Origin: Paenibacillus sp. OVF10
GTDB lineage: Bacteria > Bacillota > Bacilli > Paenibacillales > Paenibacillaceae
Direction of reading: 5' to 3'
NCBI GenBank assembly: GCA_022836915.1
Contig: CP094668.1
Location: 2,232,001 to 2,296,000 of the forward strand
DNA: 64,000 nucleotides
How positions within the stretch are numbered: the stretch's first letter is position 1; each line of letters starts with the position of its first letter. A program made the translations under genes and the position numbers. This document shows, piece after piece, positions 18,886 to 27,065 of the stretch. The notes under the pieces were generated by a model. It did not search any database and was not told where the DNA came from. It worked only from the letters and a program-made list of their open reading frames with translations.

Positions 18886-19520
18886 TCAGGAACGCTTGTC
18901 CAGGATATTCGAGTATTTGGGATATAACCGCCGGATGCATTCCGGACAGATGTCATGGGTAAATTCGGCGTGGGTATGCTTCTCTAGATAACTCTCAACG
19001 GAGTTCCAGTGTTCCTCTTCGTCCTTGATTTGTTTGCAGACGGCGCAAATAGGCAGCAGTCCGCGCAATGTGCGCACTTCAGACAATGCCTTCTTCAATT
19101 GGTGTTCTGTCTTTCTCTGTTCGGTAATATCCATGTGTGCAATCAAAGCGAGATCGGTATCCTGAATTGAATTTGCATAAGATAGAGGGTGAGTTCTACA
19201 CGAAACCACCTCTTTTCGTTGTATACAGTATACACGCAGATGTCATATGTATGATTTCGATTAAAGGGTATTCCGCGTTCTTTCAAATTCTGTGCGACAA
19301 GTGCCATGTTAGCGTTCTTGCCTCGTTTTGCCCAGGCTTCCGTCAGATGCAGGTAATGTCTATGATTACTGTGTGTATCCGGGGATGGTGAGCATTGACC
19401 GAGTCCCTGTTGCCAGGCACGGTTACAACTTTGGATAATCCAATTGTGATCAACGATGATGAGCTGGTGACGTATGGACTGGAACGACAGCCTCTCCAGA
19501 TCGGATGTAACATGTCTCAT
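18886..19520 (-). CDS. PAS-domain protein with C-terminal CxxC pairs (one frame break)
   Basis: About 211 residues when repaired. N-terminal PAS fold (QLIIVDHNWIIQSCNRAW at about 18-35, ALIAHMDITEQRK at its end), then a short helix and a cysteine module LRGLLPICAVCKQIKDEEEHW ... HDICPECIRRLYPKY, a CxxC/CxxC pair often seen after PAS domains in signalling proteins. There is no kinase or cyclase domain. The GGG run at 19187-19189 (CCC coding) needs one more base to give VELTPLSYANSIQD. ATG 19520 behind AAAGGAGGG. Probably co-transcribed with the mini HTH gene 27 nt upstream. Signal and partner unknown. Confidence 0.75.
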
Positions 19521-19547
19521 GGATGGGACCCTCCTTTGGCAGAAATC

Positions 19548-19751
19548 TTATCTCAGTTCATCTGGAATATCCAAAATATCAGCGACCAGGTGCCTGAATC
19601 GGGTTGCTTTGCGTGTGCCGTGAATAAGATTGGATAAACGATAGGGTGGGATGCCATGCTGTTCACAAAAGGTCTTCTGGTCCACTTGAAGTTCGGTTAG
19701 CCGTCGTTTGATGGCCCATCCGAACGGTGTAACTGGTTTTTTCTTGTTCAA
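19548..19751 (-). CDS. small HTH (XRE-like) protein, 67 aa
   Basis: 67 residues, almost only a helix-turn-helix: IKRRLTELQVDQKTFCEQHG, IPPYRLSNLIHGTRKATRF, ADILDIPDELR. Start TTG 19751 behind AGGGGTG. It lies 27 nt before the PAS/Cys gene on the same strand, which suggests a DNA-binding plus sensor pair. I know similar mini-XRE proteins but no characterised example. Confidence 0.7.
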   Translation of the reverse strand: MNKKKPVTPFGWAIKRRLTELQVDQKTFCEQHGIPPYRLSNLIHGTRKATRFRHLVADILDIPDELR

Positions 19752-19936
19752 AAGGGTTCACCCCTGGTTAGAATGTAGTATTCAGCCGCCCTTTCTTCAT
19801 GTAAAATATATAGAAATGCGAGCTGTATGTTTCATTATATACGTAAATTCGTCATCTAACAATTAAAAAAGACGGAAAAAAGTGTATTTTGTGATGAAAA
19901 ATGGCGTAAATACGTAAATAAAACAAATAAAATGAC

Positions 19937-19974
19937 AAAAAACACGTCGGCAAGGAGGTTGCCGCGTGTTTTTT
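19937..19974. terminator. strong bidirectional terminator downstream of ureF2
   Basis: Perfect nested stem AAAAAACACG / CGTGTTTTTT with inner CGGCAA/TTGCCG and loop GGAGG. It ends the orphan ureF unit on the minus strand. The AT-rich 19752-19936 region beyond holds only the presumed promoter of the mini HTH gene. Confidence 0.9.
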
Positions 19975-20017
19975 AGTTTGTCTGAATAAAGGGGAGCAGG
20001 TATGAGGAGGAAGAGGA

Positions 20018-20718
20018 TTAGGCCCTGTAGGCATGAAGTCCAGCTCCAAGCATATGGAAACTGGGGAAAAATGATTTCATGGACATCGAGGTTGGCTGTG
20101 CCAGTCCATCCGCAGCCGAGGCGCTGACGGTCTTCCATTCATTCTCCAGATCTGTGGCCAGGCGGACCATCAGATCCTTGGTTGTATCGTTGTTCAGGGG
20201 AATGACTTTGGAGGCTTCGGTTATGCAGGCATTCATGGCTGAATGCAGGTAACCAAGGACCGCCTCCTCGACCGGGATGTCGAGGTGGTGGTTAATCCAG
20301 GCGTGAACAGTGGAGAGGCAGCCAACCGAATCGTATTTGGCAAAGATCTGTTCGAGCTGGCTGAATTCAATCCAGGGTGCAGAGCGCGTGCAAGTCTGAT
20401 CAATCGTTTACCCATGGCGGCAGCTTGTTCTCTGAGATCTCCAGGGGTTCGCTGAACATGGACGAGCTTGTCGATTAGAGCTATCCGCCATGTATCCTTG
20501 TGATCTGCTGCGGTATAGATGCCTTTGATGGCCATACCTTCTAGACGAACGATGCTCGGATGCAACTGACAACGCATGAATGATTCGAGATCTTCAGCAT
20601 TACGAATGGTACCCTCCCTGATATGGATATCCATGCCGAAGGAATGGGTGAACCCTCCAACCTGAATAGAGGAATCAAGCAGTTTGACATAATCGAGCAG
20701 CTTATTCCCACGGTTCAC
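20018..20718 (-). CDS. orphan UreF paralogue (one frame break)
   Basis: About 233 residues when repaired, a second UreF away from the urease operon. KLLDYVKLLDSSIQVGGFTH and HSFGMDIH align with the first copy, and the C-terminal half contains LSTVHAWINHHLDIPVEEAV. The GGG run at 20375-20377 (CCC coding) needs one more base to give ALHPWIEFSQL, matching LYPWMDFSLI of the operon copy. Start: GTG 20718 aligns with the Met of the operon copy and has AGGAGG 9 nt upstream; an ATG at 20724 is too close to that site. It is clearly diverged (for example SIQVGG for ALPIGG). It may serve urease under different nitrogen conditions; that is inference. Confidence 0.85.
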
Positions 20719-20745
20719 AATCATTCGCCTCCTGTGTTCGTTAAA

Positions 20746-20762
20746 TGTCACTTAAAGTAACG
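20746..20762. promoter_or_regulatory. near-match GlnR/TnrA-type box next to ureF2
   Basis: TGTCACTTAAAGTAACG fits TGTNA-N7-TNAC(A) with one mismatch at the last base. It lies about 28 bp upstream of the GTG start, downstream of the presumed promoter. Confidence 0.4.
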
Positions 20763-20893
20763 TTTATATTCCTTTTTGTTTACTTTGTGTTTAAAAATCC
20801 GAATTATATGATAGTTATCATCCCATAAATGTCCGCTTTTTGTCAATAGTATCAGTTGAATTTAATGTATTTAAATCTGAAACTCAATATATG

Positions 20894-20910
20894 TGTTATT
20901 TTATATAACA
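20894..20910. promoter_or_regulatory. GlnR/TnrA-type box upstream of ureF2
   Basis: TGTTATTTTATATAACA is a perfect TGTNA-N7-TNACA match and itself palindromic at the ends. It is about 48 bp upstream of a minus-strand TTGACA at 20841-20846, the side expected for activation. The rest of 20752-21090 is AT-rich and holds no gene I can support. Confidence 0.65.
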
Positions 20911-21090
20911 TTTAAAGTTAAATATATGCGAAGTCTAGGGAGGACTATATGTATAAATGAATCAATAAGATCAGCTCAAGCTGGAAAAGAGGGGATCAAA
21001 TCTAATGATATGCAGTTCATGGGTAAAGATGACGAGATTATGCGATTTTTGATGAAAATGCCTAGCTGAAAAAGAAGTATTAAAAAATAC

Positions 21091-21119
21091 TTTACTTTTG
21101 GTTCTGAACCCGGTATAAT
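21091..21119 (+). promoter_or_regulatory. promoter of the second tRNA-Leu
   Basis: TTTACT (21091-21096), 17-bp spacer, TATAAT (21114-21119), 28 nt before the tRNA. Confidence 0.65.
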
Positions 21120-21147
21120 CAATTCTGTTGCTGATTATTTACGACAT

Positions 21148-21230
21148 GCGGTCGTGGTGGAATGGCAGACACGCTATCTTGAGGGGGTAGTGGGCGTATG
21201 CCCGTGGAGGTTCGAGTCCTCTCGACCGCA
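21148..21230 (+). tRNA. tRNA-Leu (GAG), copy 2
   Basis: Same acceptor, anticodon GAG and arms as 8132-8214. It differs in the variable arm (GTGGGCGTATGCCCGT), where C-G replaces the T-A pair of copy 1. Confidence 0.96.
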
Positions 21231-21244
21231 TCATATGAACGATT

Positions 21245-21280
21245 AAAAGAAGCTTTCCATTAATGGAAGGCTTCTTTTTT
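21245..21280 (+). terminator. terminator of tRNA-Leu copy 2
   Basis: AAAGAAGCTTTCCA and TGGAAGGCTTCTTT arms with a TTAA loop and a T-run. Confidence 0.85.
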
Positions 21281-21312
21281 GTCTTTTTGAACAGTTTGAC
21301 ATCAAAGTTGAT

Positions 21313-21372
21313 AAAAAAGGCCATCCATTACCGGGGCAATGCTGCTCTACCTTCCGGCTACGGGTGGCCAAT
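21313..21372 (-). terminator. terminator of gpx
   Basis: On the minus strand GGCCACCC ... GGATGGCC followed by T6, with an inner CCGG-rich structure, just after the gpx stop. Confidence 0.65.
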
Positions 21373-21375
21373 GTA

Positions 21376-21855
21376 TTATTTTTGCAGCAAGTTCTTGATA
21401 TCTTCTTCAATCTTGTCCGGTGTTGTTTTGGGAGCATAACGTTTAATTACCTGTCCGTTCTGATCCACAAGGAATTTGGTGAAATTCCATTTGATTGCTT
21501 TGGAGCCGAGCAGGCCAGGAGCTTCTGTGCTAAGGTGCTGGAAGAGAGGGTGAGCGCTTGAGCCGTTCACATCAATTTTCTCAAACATAGGGAAGCTCAC
21601 GCCATAATTCATCTGACAGAACTCGGCGATATCGTCGGAAGATCCTTTTTCCTGGGCAAACTGGTTGCTTGGAAAACCAAGGACTTCAAATGGCGCATCC
21701 TTGAACTTGTCTTGCAATTCTTGCAGACCTTTGAATTGAGGTGTAAGGCCGCATGAGCTTGCCGTATTCACAATCAGTAACACTTTGTCACGGTAGTCGG
21801 ACATTTCAACTTCTTGACCGCGAAGGGTATTCACTTTGTAATCGTAGACTGTCAT
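21376..21855 (-). CDS. glutathione peroxidase family thiol peroxidase
   Basis: 159 residues, typical Cys-type bacterial GPx (BsaA-like). Catalytic tetrad visible: Cys in NTASSCGLTPQ, Gln in GFPSNQFAQ, Trp/Asn in IKWNFTKFLVD. Reduces organic or hydrogen peroxides in the cytoplasm, probably with thioredoxin. A resolving Cys candidate lies in EFCQMNYG. ATG 21855 behind GGAGGCGATTTAG. Monocistronic. Intact. Confidence 0.95.
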   Translation of the reverse strand: MTVYDYKVNTLRGQEVEMSDYRDKVLLIVNTASSCGLTPQFKGLQELQDKFKDAPFEVLGFPSNQFAQEKGSSDDIAEFCQMNYGVSFPMFEKIDVNGSSAHPLFQHLSTEAPGLLGSKAIKWNFTKFLVDQNGQVIKRYAPKTTPDKIEEDIKNLLQK

Positions 21856-22229
21856 CTAAATCGCCTCCATGATATCATCTGATACCTCTTATTATATTGG
21901 TTACAATTAAATAATGCAAAACTAACATGGTGTTAAATGAATCAAAAGAGGCAAGTTGTGCAGAATGCGTGAATGAAATGCGTAGTAATTTTCGTCAGAG
22001 TGAGAATTAGATAGATTTAAAGAGATGGATAGAGTATGACCTTGTTGTAAGCGCTATTATATGTGAGTATTGCCGAAAATCTGTCGATTCGGTGATCTGT
22101 GCGGACTTTACACCGCCATGGCGCGGGTGTATGATTCATAACGTAATTTCAATTTAAACTAAATTGTACCTGAAAAACGAAACAAACGATAATATCGCTC
22201 GATCTTATTTTAAGATATACGAACGATGT

Positions 22230-22405
22230 TTTAATCGCTGAGTTTCCATTCATTGATGAGTGGGAAACGGGGGAACCAACAGAATGCGCTGTCCAGGACA
22301 GTAGGCATTCATGGGGTGAATTTTCCGGTGACAGCCGGAAATAGGGCGACTCTCGCGCCCGAATCCGTCAGCTAACCTCGTAAGCGTTAAAGGGAGAGGC
22401 AACAA
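22230..22405 (+). ncRNA. c-di-AMP riboswitch (ydaO/yuaA class)
   Basis: The conserved ydaO blocks occur in order: GGGGGAACCAA (22268-), ATGGGGTGAATTTTCCGG (22312-), CCGGAAATAGGG, CCCGAATCCGTCAGCTAACC (22358-) with CTCGTAAGCG, and closing GGGAGAGGC. An intrinsic terminator follows at 22446-22487 and the gene starts at 22517. In this class bound c-di-AMP favours termination, so the downstream gene should be off when c-di-AMP is high. Called by eye from the class consensus. The stretch 21856-22229 before it holds no gene I can see. Confidence 0.9.
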
Positions 22406-22445
22406 GCCGTACGCTGGTTCATGGCGTTTTCGCCATGGGTTCTTT

Positions 22446-22488
22446 AAGAAGCGTTCGGGAGGCCTTGGTCCCCCACGCTTCTTTTTTG
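22446..22488 (+). terminator. expression-platform terminator of the c-di-AMP riboswitch
   Basis: AAGAAGCG ... CGCTTCTT with inner GGGAGGCC/GGTCCCCC pairing and a T6 tail, 29 nt before the ATG at 22517. Confidence 0.85.
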
Positions 22489-22516
22489 TTGTCTTTTCAC
22501 GCCAAGGGAGGAACGA

Positions 22517-22915
22517 ATGATGGATACTGAGATGATCTTAGTGACTGCTCCAAATGAAGCAGGACGCAAATTTATCAAATTGCTGATGTACAAAAAAATG
22601 CCGTTTGCCGTTCTAACCAACAGTGCAGGGGAAGAGCGCAGACTCCGTAGAATCGGAGTAGAACATGTCATTCGCATGAATACGGCTGCAGCTCAAAAAT
22701 GGTTTTTGCCGCAGGGCAGCGTAGGCAACGTGTTTATTTTCGAGAACAGCCTGAATCTGACCTGTCGTTATTTACAGATCTGCCGTTCATGGACATCGAA
22801 ATCCCTGTGCGTCATTACAGAGCAGAGTCATCCTAAGGGCATCTATCGGGGCATGGGCGCAGACCGGATTGTATATTCGCTCAATGGGGAAGTCGGCTTT
22901 CTCCTCAATGGGTAA
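22517..22915 (+). CDS. short Rossmann/RCK_N-like protein under c-di-AMP riboswitch
   Basis: 132 residues. A first strand/helix ILVTAPNEAGRKFIKLLMYK, a second strand FAVLTN, then VFIFENSLNLTCRYLQICR and a closing LCVITEQSHPKGIYRGMGAD plus RIVYS. The layout is like the NAD-binding RCK_N (TrkA-N) domain of K+ channel regulators, but the usual GxGxxG is replaced by APNEAG and no RCK_C or channel domain is present. c-di-AMP riboswitches commonly control potassium transport, which fits. ATG 22517 behind GGGAGG. Membrane segments are absent. The family link is my inference; otherwise unknown. Confidence 0.65.
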   Translation: MMDTEMILVTAPNEAGRKFIKLLMYKKMPFAVLTNSAGEERRLRRIGVEHVIRMNTAAAQKWFLPQGSVGNVFIFENSLNLTCRYLQICRSWTSKSLCVITEQSHPKGIYRGMGADRIVYSLNGEVGFLLNG

Positions 22916-22984
22916 TGCCATAGCTTGTGATTGCTCAGGTGTAAGGTGCCTGTTATAATTGAATGTATCGATAAACGGAAATTT

Positions 22985-23020
22985 GAGGAGACTCATGCAT
23001 GATGGTGAGTCTTCTTTTTT
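22985..23020 (+). terminator. terminator after the riboswitch-controlled gene
   Basis: GAGGAGACTCA and TGAGTCTTCTTTT arms, 10-nt loop, T6 tail. Confidence 0.75.
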
Positions 23021-23031
23021 ATGGTTTTAAA

Positions 23032-23056
23032 GGTAGTTCAAGACTTTTTGAACACG
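23032..23056 (+). repeat. interspersed repeat family A, copy B (minimal)
   Basis: GGTAGTTCAAGACTTTTTGAACACG: both ends of family A with the interior almost gone, making a short hairpin. Confidence 0.65.
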
Positions 23057-23108
23057 AACTTTTAGATTTGGATCAGGAATCACCTGTGGCTTACAAGGAG
23101 GAATTGGC

Positions 23109-23791
23109 GTGCCGGATGTAGGTGGATTGAAATGGTTGTTTTTTGATGTTGGAGATACGCTGGTGGATGAATGGGAGCCGGTTGATGATATTATCGGACA
23201 GTTCGTCCGTGAAGCCTGTGCTTTGGGATATCCGGTAAAGATTGAGGCGGTACGCGAACTGTTCGCGAACTGTTACCGAAAATATGAGCAATGGCCTATG
23301 AGAGTGGCGATTCGCACATTCGTTGAAGACGAGGGACACCAGAAACAGATTCAGGACAAGCTGAAGTTTCAAAAGATCTTGAGCGTCCTTTTCCTTCAGC
23401 GGATTCCGTTCTTCAGCAGTTGTCACGGCATTATCGCATTGGCATCATTGCCAATCAGAGTCCTGGGACGGAAGAAAGACTGGAGAGCTACGGCTTGCGG
23501 AAGTATGTTGATGTTCTGGCGTGTTCGGCTGAAGAAGGTGTGTCCAAGCCAGACCCTGAGTTATACGCTGTGGCCTTGAAGCAGGCCGGTTGTGAACCGG
23601 AGGAAGCCGTCATGATCGGCGATCGGATCGATAACGATATCATTCCTGCCCGGAAGCTGGGCATGCGTACAATTCGGATTACGCAGGGTTACGGAAGATT
23701 CCAGCCAGACCGATCGGATGACGAACGTGCGGATTGGACTGTTAATTCATTGGATGAACTCCTGCCATTACTGGTGCCCAATCAGGATTAG
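23109..23791 (+). CDS. HAD-family hydrolase (one frame break)
   Basis: About 227 residues when repaired. HAD motif I WLFFDVGDTLVDE, motif II IIANQS, motif III Lys in VSKPDPELY, motif IV MIGDRIDNDI. The GGG run at 23333-23335 needs one more base; the frame then reads EDEGTPETDSGQAEVSKDL and joins both halves. Start GTG 23109 behind AAGGAGG. Substrate not predictable; the subfamily resembles haloacid dehalogenase-type phosphatases (YfnB-like). Monocistronic. Confidence 0.85.
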
Positions 23792-23855
23792 ATAATTGTT
23801 TATTAGAGTTTAGCGTTTTATTATAAAAGGAAACATGTTGCTGTATTGCAACAAT

Positions 23856-23904
23856 AAAGGCTGATCAACTTGGGTATAGAATACCGCAGTTGATCAGCCT
23901 TTTT
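23856..23904. terminator. bidirectional terminator between HAD and mntH
   Basis: Perfect 15-bp arms AAAGGCTGATCAACT / AGTTGATCAGCCTTT with a T-run and an upstream A-run. Confidence 0.9.
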
Positions 23905-23928
23905 AGTATTTAGTCGATAAGAACGAGA

Positions 23929-25278
23929 TTAGAATAACCGAATCGTCTGAATGATCAGATATACATTCAGCACAACGATAATCGCGGCAATGACCCATGA
24001 GATGATTTTGAGCCACAATTTGTTGGCGAATGCACCCATGCTTTTTTATCACTCGTGAACATCACCAGGGGAATTACAGCAAAGGGTAATTGAAGAGACA
24101 GCACGACCTGGCTCAAAATGAGCAGTTCTTCTGTGCCATGTTCTCCTGCAATGGCTGTGACAATTACCGCCGGGATGATGGCGATCAGACGTGTGACCAG
24201 TCTGCGCAGCCAAGCCGGAATTCGAATGTTCAGGAAACCTTCCATAACGATCTGCCCAGCGAGTGTACCTGTAAGGGTGGAGTTCTGACCTGATGCTAAC
24301 AGCGCCACACCGAACAGAATACTTGCAACCGTAGTACCCAATAGAGGTGTCAGCAGATGGTACGCATCTGCGATCTCGGCAACCTGTGTCATACCAGCAC
24401 TGTGGAATACAGCAGCAGATACAATCAGGATGGCTGCATTGATGAACAGGGCCAGTGTCAGCGCGATTGTAGAATCCATGGTCGAGTACCGAATGGCTTC
24501 TTTTTGCCCTGTGGTGTCTGTTCGATCTGACGGGTCTGCACAATGGAAGAATGCAGATACAGATTATGCGGCATCACGGTTGCTCCGATAATACCAATGG
24601 CAATATAGAGCATGGCCGGGTTTTGCAGAATCTCGACATTTGGCACAAAACCGTGGAGCACACCGCCCATATCCGGTTTCGCCAGAAACAGGTCAATACC
24701 GAAGCAGAGGGCAATGGTTGCCATGAGCACAATGACGAGAGTTTCCAAAGCGCGGAAGCCTTTGTTTTGCAGCACAAGAATCAGGAGTACATCAACTGCG
24801 GTGATGATAACGCCGTATAACATGGGGATGTTAAATAGCAGCTTTAACGCGATGGCAGAACCAATGACCTCAGCCAGATCGGTAGCTGCAATGGCAAGCT
24901 CACACAGTATCCATAACATCATGACAACAGGCATGCTGAATCGTTCACGACAGGCTTGAGCCAGATCCCGTCCAGTGACGATGCCGAGCTTGCCAGCCAG
25001 CGACTGAAGGACAACGGCCATCAGGTTCGATAACAGGATAACGGATAACAAGGTATACCCGAACTGTGAGCCACCTGCGATATCTGTTGCCCAGTTCCCG
25101 GGGTCCATGTAACCTACGGCAACAAGGTATCCTGGGCCTACAAAGGCGAGGAATTTCTTCCACCATGCAGCATTCTGCGGAACTTTCATTGAACTATGTG
25201 CTTCTCCAAGGGAAGGGGCCATGCCCGCAGTAGACAATGATTCTTTTGAAGGAGCGTTGAACGGATTTTTTTACTCAT
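23929..25278 (-). CDS. mntH: Nramp-family divalent metal transporter MntH (three frame breaks)
   Basis: About 450 residues when repaired, the family length. Proton-coupled Mn2+/Fe2+ importer of the cytoplasmic membrane. Metal-site motifs are intact: [13 protein letters not shown] in helix 1 and [15 protein letters not shown] in helix 6. Three T-runs each lack one base: T7 at 25266-25272 (joins MSKK to [11 protein letters not shown]), T5 at 24501-24505 (joins PQGK to [10 protein letters not shown]) and T6 at 24042-24047 (gives [15 protein letters not shown] and the proper C-terminus to 23929). Start ATG 25278 behind AGGTGA. I found no MntR box I could trust. Confidence 0.9.
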
Positions 25279-25620
25279 ACGATATTCACCTGACTTTGAA
25301 TTATTGATTTTGAGATATTGATGCGGGACAAACCGCTCATGATATATCTAAATTTTTATGTTTATTGTTACATTGTACTCCTTCAATTGTTTTTGTCTAG
25401 TGCAACTTTTATGTATCAGCACAAAATTTCGGTTGCAGCTTTCAGATGCCCCTTCGTATATTACCCAAACATAGGGAAAATACAGCCATCGCATTGAAAT
25501 GCATGAAAATAATAAAGTTGTAAAAGCTGATAAAGATACAAAATTGCGTTTCAAAATGAGCCAGAAGTTTAAATTGAAAGGAAGGCAGTAAAAACTATAT
25601 GGATAAGGGAGAGATTCTTA
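25279..25620. other. AT-rich intergenic region between mntH and ohr
   Basis: 342 bp carrying the divergent promoters of mntH and ohr. A TACAAAATTG half-site at about 25537-25546 is reminiscent of OhrR operators but is not convincing. I see no gene or RNA in it. Confidence 0.4.
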
Positions 25621-26040
25621 ATGGAAGCTTTATATACAGCAGTAGCGACAGTTAAAGGTGGACGTACAGGTTCCGTGACTTCTTCGGATGGCGTACTTAA
25701 GCATGATCTGAAAATGCCAAAAGAGCTTGGTGGATCCGGTGGTGAAGGTACTAACCCTGAGCAGCTTTTTGCCGCTGGATATGGAGCATGTTATGAAAGT
25801 GCCCTTGCCAATGTAGCACGCAAAGCAGGTGTGAAATTGGAGGATGTGGTCGTTACAAGTAACGTATCCATTGGTAAAGACCCTGCGGATGACGGTTTCC
25901 AGCTATCTGTTCGTCTGGACGTTAGCATGCCTGGTGTAGATCATAGTCAAGCAGAGGAATTGGCCCGCAAGGCGCATGATTTCTGTCCGTATTCCAAAGC
26001 GACACGTGGTAACATTGATGTTGTTTTAAACGTAGTCTAA
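25621..26040 (+). CDS. ohr: organic hydroperoxide resistance protein (Ohr)
   Basis: 139-residue OsmC/Ohr-family peroxidase. Both catalytic cysteines are in place: AAGYGACYESAL and HDFCPYSKATRGN. The N-terminal GGRTGSVTSSDG and LGGSGGEGTNPEQLFA are typical of Ohr rather than OsmC. Reduces organic hydroperoxides using lipoyl thiols. ATG 25621 behind GGGAGA. No ohrR neighbour in this window. Intact. Confidence 0.95.
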   Translation: MEALYTAVATVKGGRTGSVTSSDGVLKHDLKMPKELGGSGGEGTNPEQLFAAGYGACYESALANVARKAGVKLEDVVVTSNVSIGKDPADDGFQLSVRLDVSMPGVDHSQAEELARKAHDFCPYSKATRGNIDVVLNVV

Positions 26041-26110
26041 GATTTGACTCCCGGCAAGTAAAGGGAACATATAGAGCAGGGTATCGTCCCAGATACCTGA
26101 TGTTCGACTA

Positions 26111-26142
26111 CAAAGCCCTGCTGGCAATCGGCAGGGTTTTGT
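26111..26142 (+). terminator. terminator of ohr
   Basis: CAAAGCCCTGC / GCAGGGTTTTG arms, 9-nt loop. Confidence 0.75.
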
Positions 26143-26253
26143 GTTGATTATAATATATGGACATGATGCAGGAGATTAGATGCCAGATCGCGTACTATTT
26201 TACATAATTGCACTCCCACTTCATGCTACACATTCCATAAAGGGGGAACGAAG

Positions 26254-26499
26254 ATGAGTATTGAAGAGATGATCGAGCGGCGATTTGTGTGTACGAAATG
26301 CAGGGGCACGGATTGTAACATTAAGGAAGTCTCCATGTCAGGAGCAGGCCTGAGCAAGATGTTTGATATACAGCATAATCACTACCTGTTCGTGGCTTGT
26401 GCTTCCTGCGGGTATGTTGAAGTATTTGATCCGGATGTCTTGAAAGGGAAAAAACAGGGGCAGGTAGGGACTATTCTGGATATTCTGTTTGGCGGGTAG
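26254..26499 (+). CDS. small zinc-ribbon protein (81 aa)
   Basis: 81 residues with two CxxC-type knuckles, FVCTKCRGTDC and VACASCGY, in the order of a nucleic-acid-binding zinc ribbon. A basic and glycine-rich tail follows (LKGKKQGQVGTILDILFGG). ATG 26254 with GGGGGAACGAAG upstream. Known family members are uncharacterised. Possibly transcribed alone; the next gene is 99 bp away. Confidence 0.75.
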   Translation: MSIEEMIERRFVCTKCRGTDCNIKEVSMSGAGLSKMFDIQHNHYLFVACASCGYVEVFDPDVLKGKKQGQVGTILDILFGG

Positions 26500-26598
26500 A
26501 CATGCGCGAGTTGACATTGAACTGAATTTTCTTTAATATAACTTAGTACTGAGTAGTGTCATTGCATGAACCAAATTTGAATTAAACAGGTGATATCC

Positions 26599-26877
26599 AT
26601 GTCTTATAGACCGCGTATTGCAGATTTAGAATTAGCTTATGGTAACAAGGAAGACGGATTGTACGAATTTAAAATGAATTTGGTAGACGGTACAAAATGC
26701 CGTGTATTCTACTCCCGTTCCCCGGAATGGAAGATGACCAATATCAGTCGTTTGCAGAAAACGCCTTGTCCAGTATGTCGCAAAGATTTCATTTGCAAAT
26801 GTATGGACCAGTGGGCAAGTGACCTGCATCAACAGATGATCGATGACCAATGGATGGAAAAGGCAGTTACGGAGTAA
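26599..26877 (+). CDS. conserved hypothetical protein with CPVC/CKC cysteines (92 aa)
   Basis: 92 residues, soluble. A beta-rich N-terminal half (LYEFKMNLVDGTKCRVFYSR) precedes a cysteine cluster TPCPVCRKDFICKCMDQW that could bind zinc. ATG 26599 behind AGGTGATATCC. I do not recognise the family. Confidence 0.65.
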   Translation: MSYRPRIADLELAYGNKEDGLYEFKMNLVDGTKCRVFYSRSPEWKMTNISRLQKTPCPVCRKDFICKCMDQWASDLHQQMIDDQWMEKAVTE

Positions 26878-26892
26878 TTGTCGGACAGATAC

Positions 26893-26924
26893 GAGCGCGG
26901 GCACAATGCCTGCGCTCTTTTTCT
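26893..26924 (+). terminator. terminator after the CPVC protein gene
   Basis: GAGCGCGGGCA / TGCCTGCGCTC arms with a CAA loop and T-run. Confidence 0.8.
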
Positions 26925-26941
26925 TTATATTTCCAATAAAT

Positions 26942-26984
26942 GCGTGTTCAAAAAGAGCGGTTTTCAGTCTTTTTGAACTACCTC
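26942..26984 (-). repeat. interspersed repeat family A, copy C
   Basis: On the minus strand GAGGTAGTTCAAAAAGAC ... CTTTTTGAACACGC. The terminal GTTCAAAAAG arms can pair into a hairpin over a 14-nt interior. Confidence 0.75.
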
Positions 26985-27065
26985 TAGAAATAAATTTAGA
27001 ATTAGTCAACAAGAAGGCCCAGATTGGGTAAGTTACTCTAACCGCAACAATAGGAGGCAGCCAAT

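Noticed and set aside
20926..21069. 47-codon plus-strand frame (MRSLG ... MKMPS) upstream of tRNA-Leu
   Set aside because: No ribosome site at its ATG. The AGGGAGG-ATG at 20949 leads into a stop after three codons and would need an atypical frame repair. Left as unproven.
22046..22059. CcpA cre-like site TGTAAGCGCTATTA before the riboswitch
   Set aside because: One mismatch in the essential final CA, no close promoter, and such matches are common by chance.
25279..25620. MntR or OhrR operators in the mntH-ohr gap
   Set aside because: Only partial half-sites are visible; nothing close enough to the known consensus to annotate.
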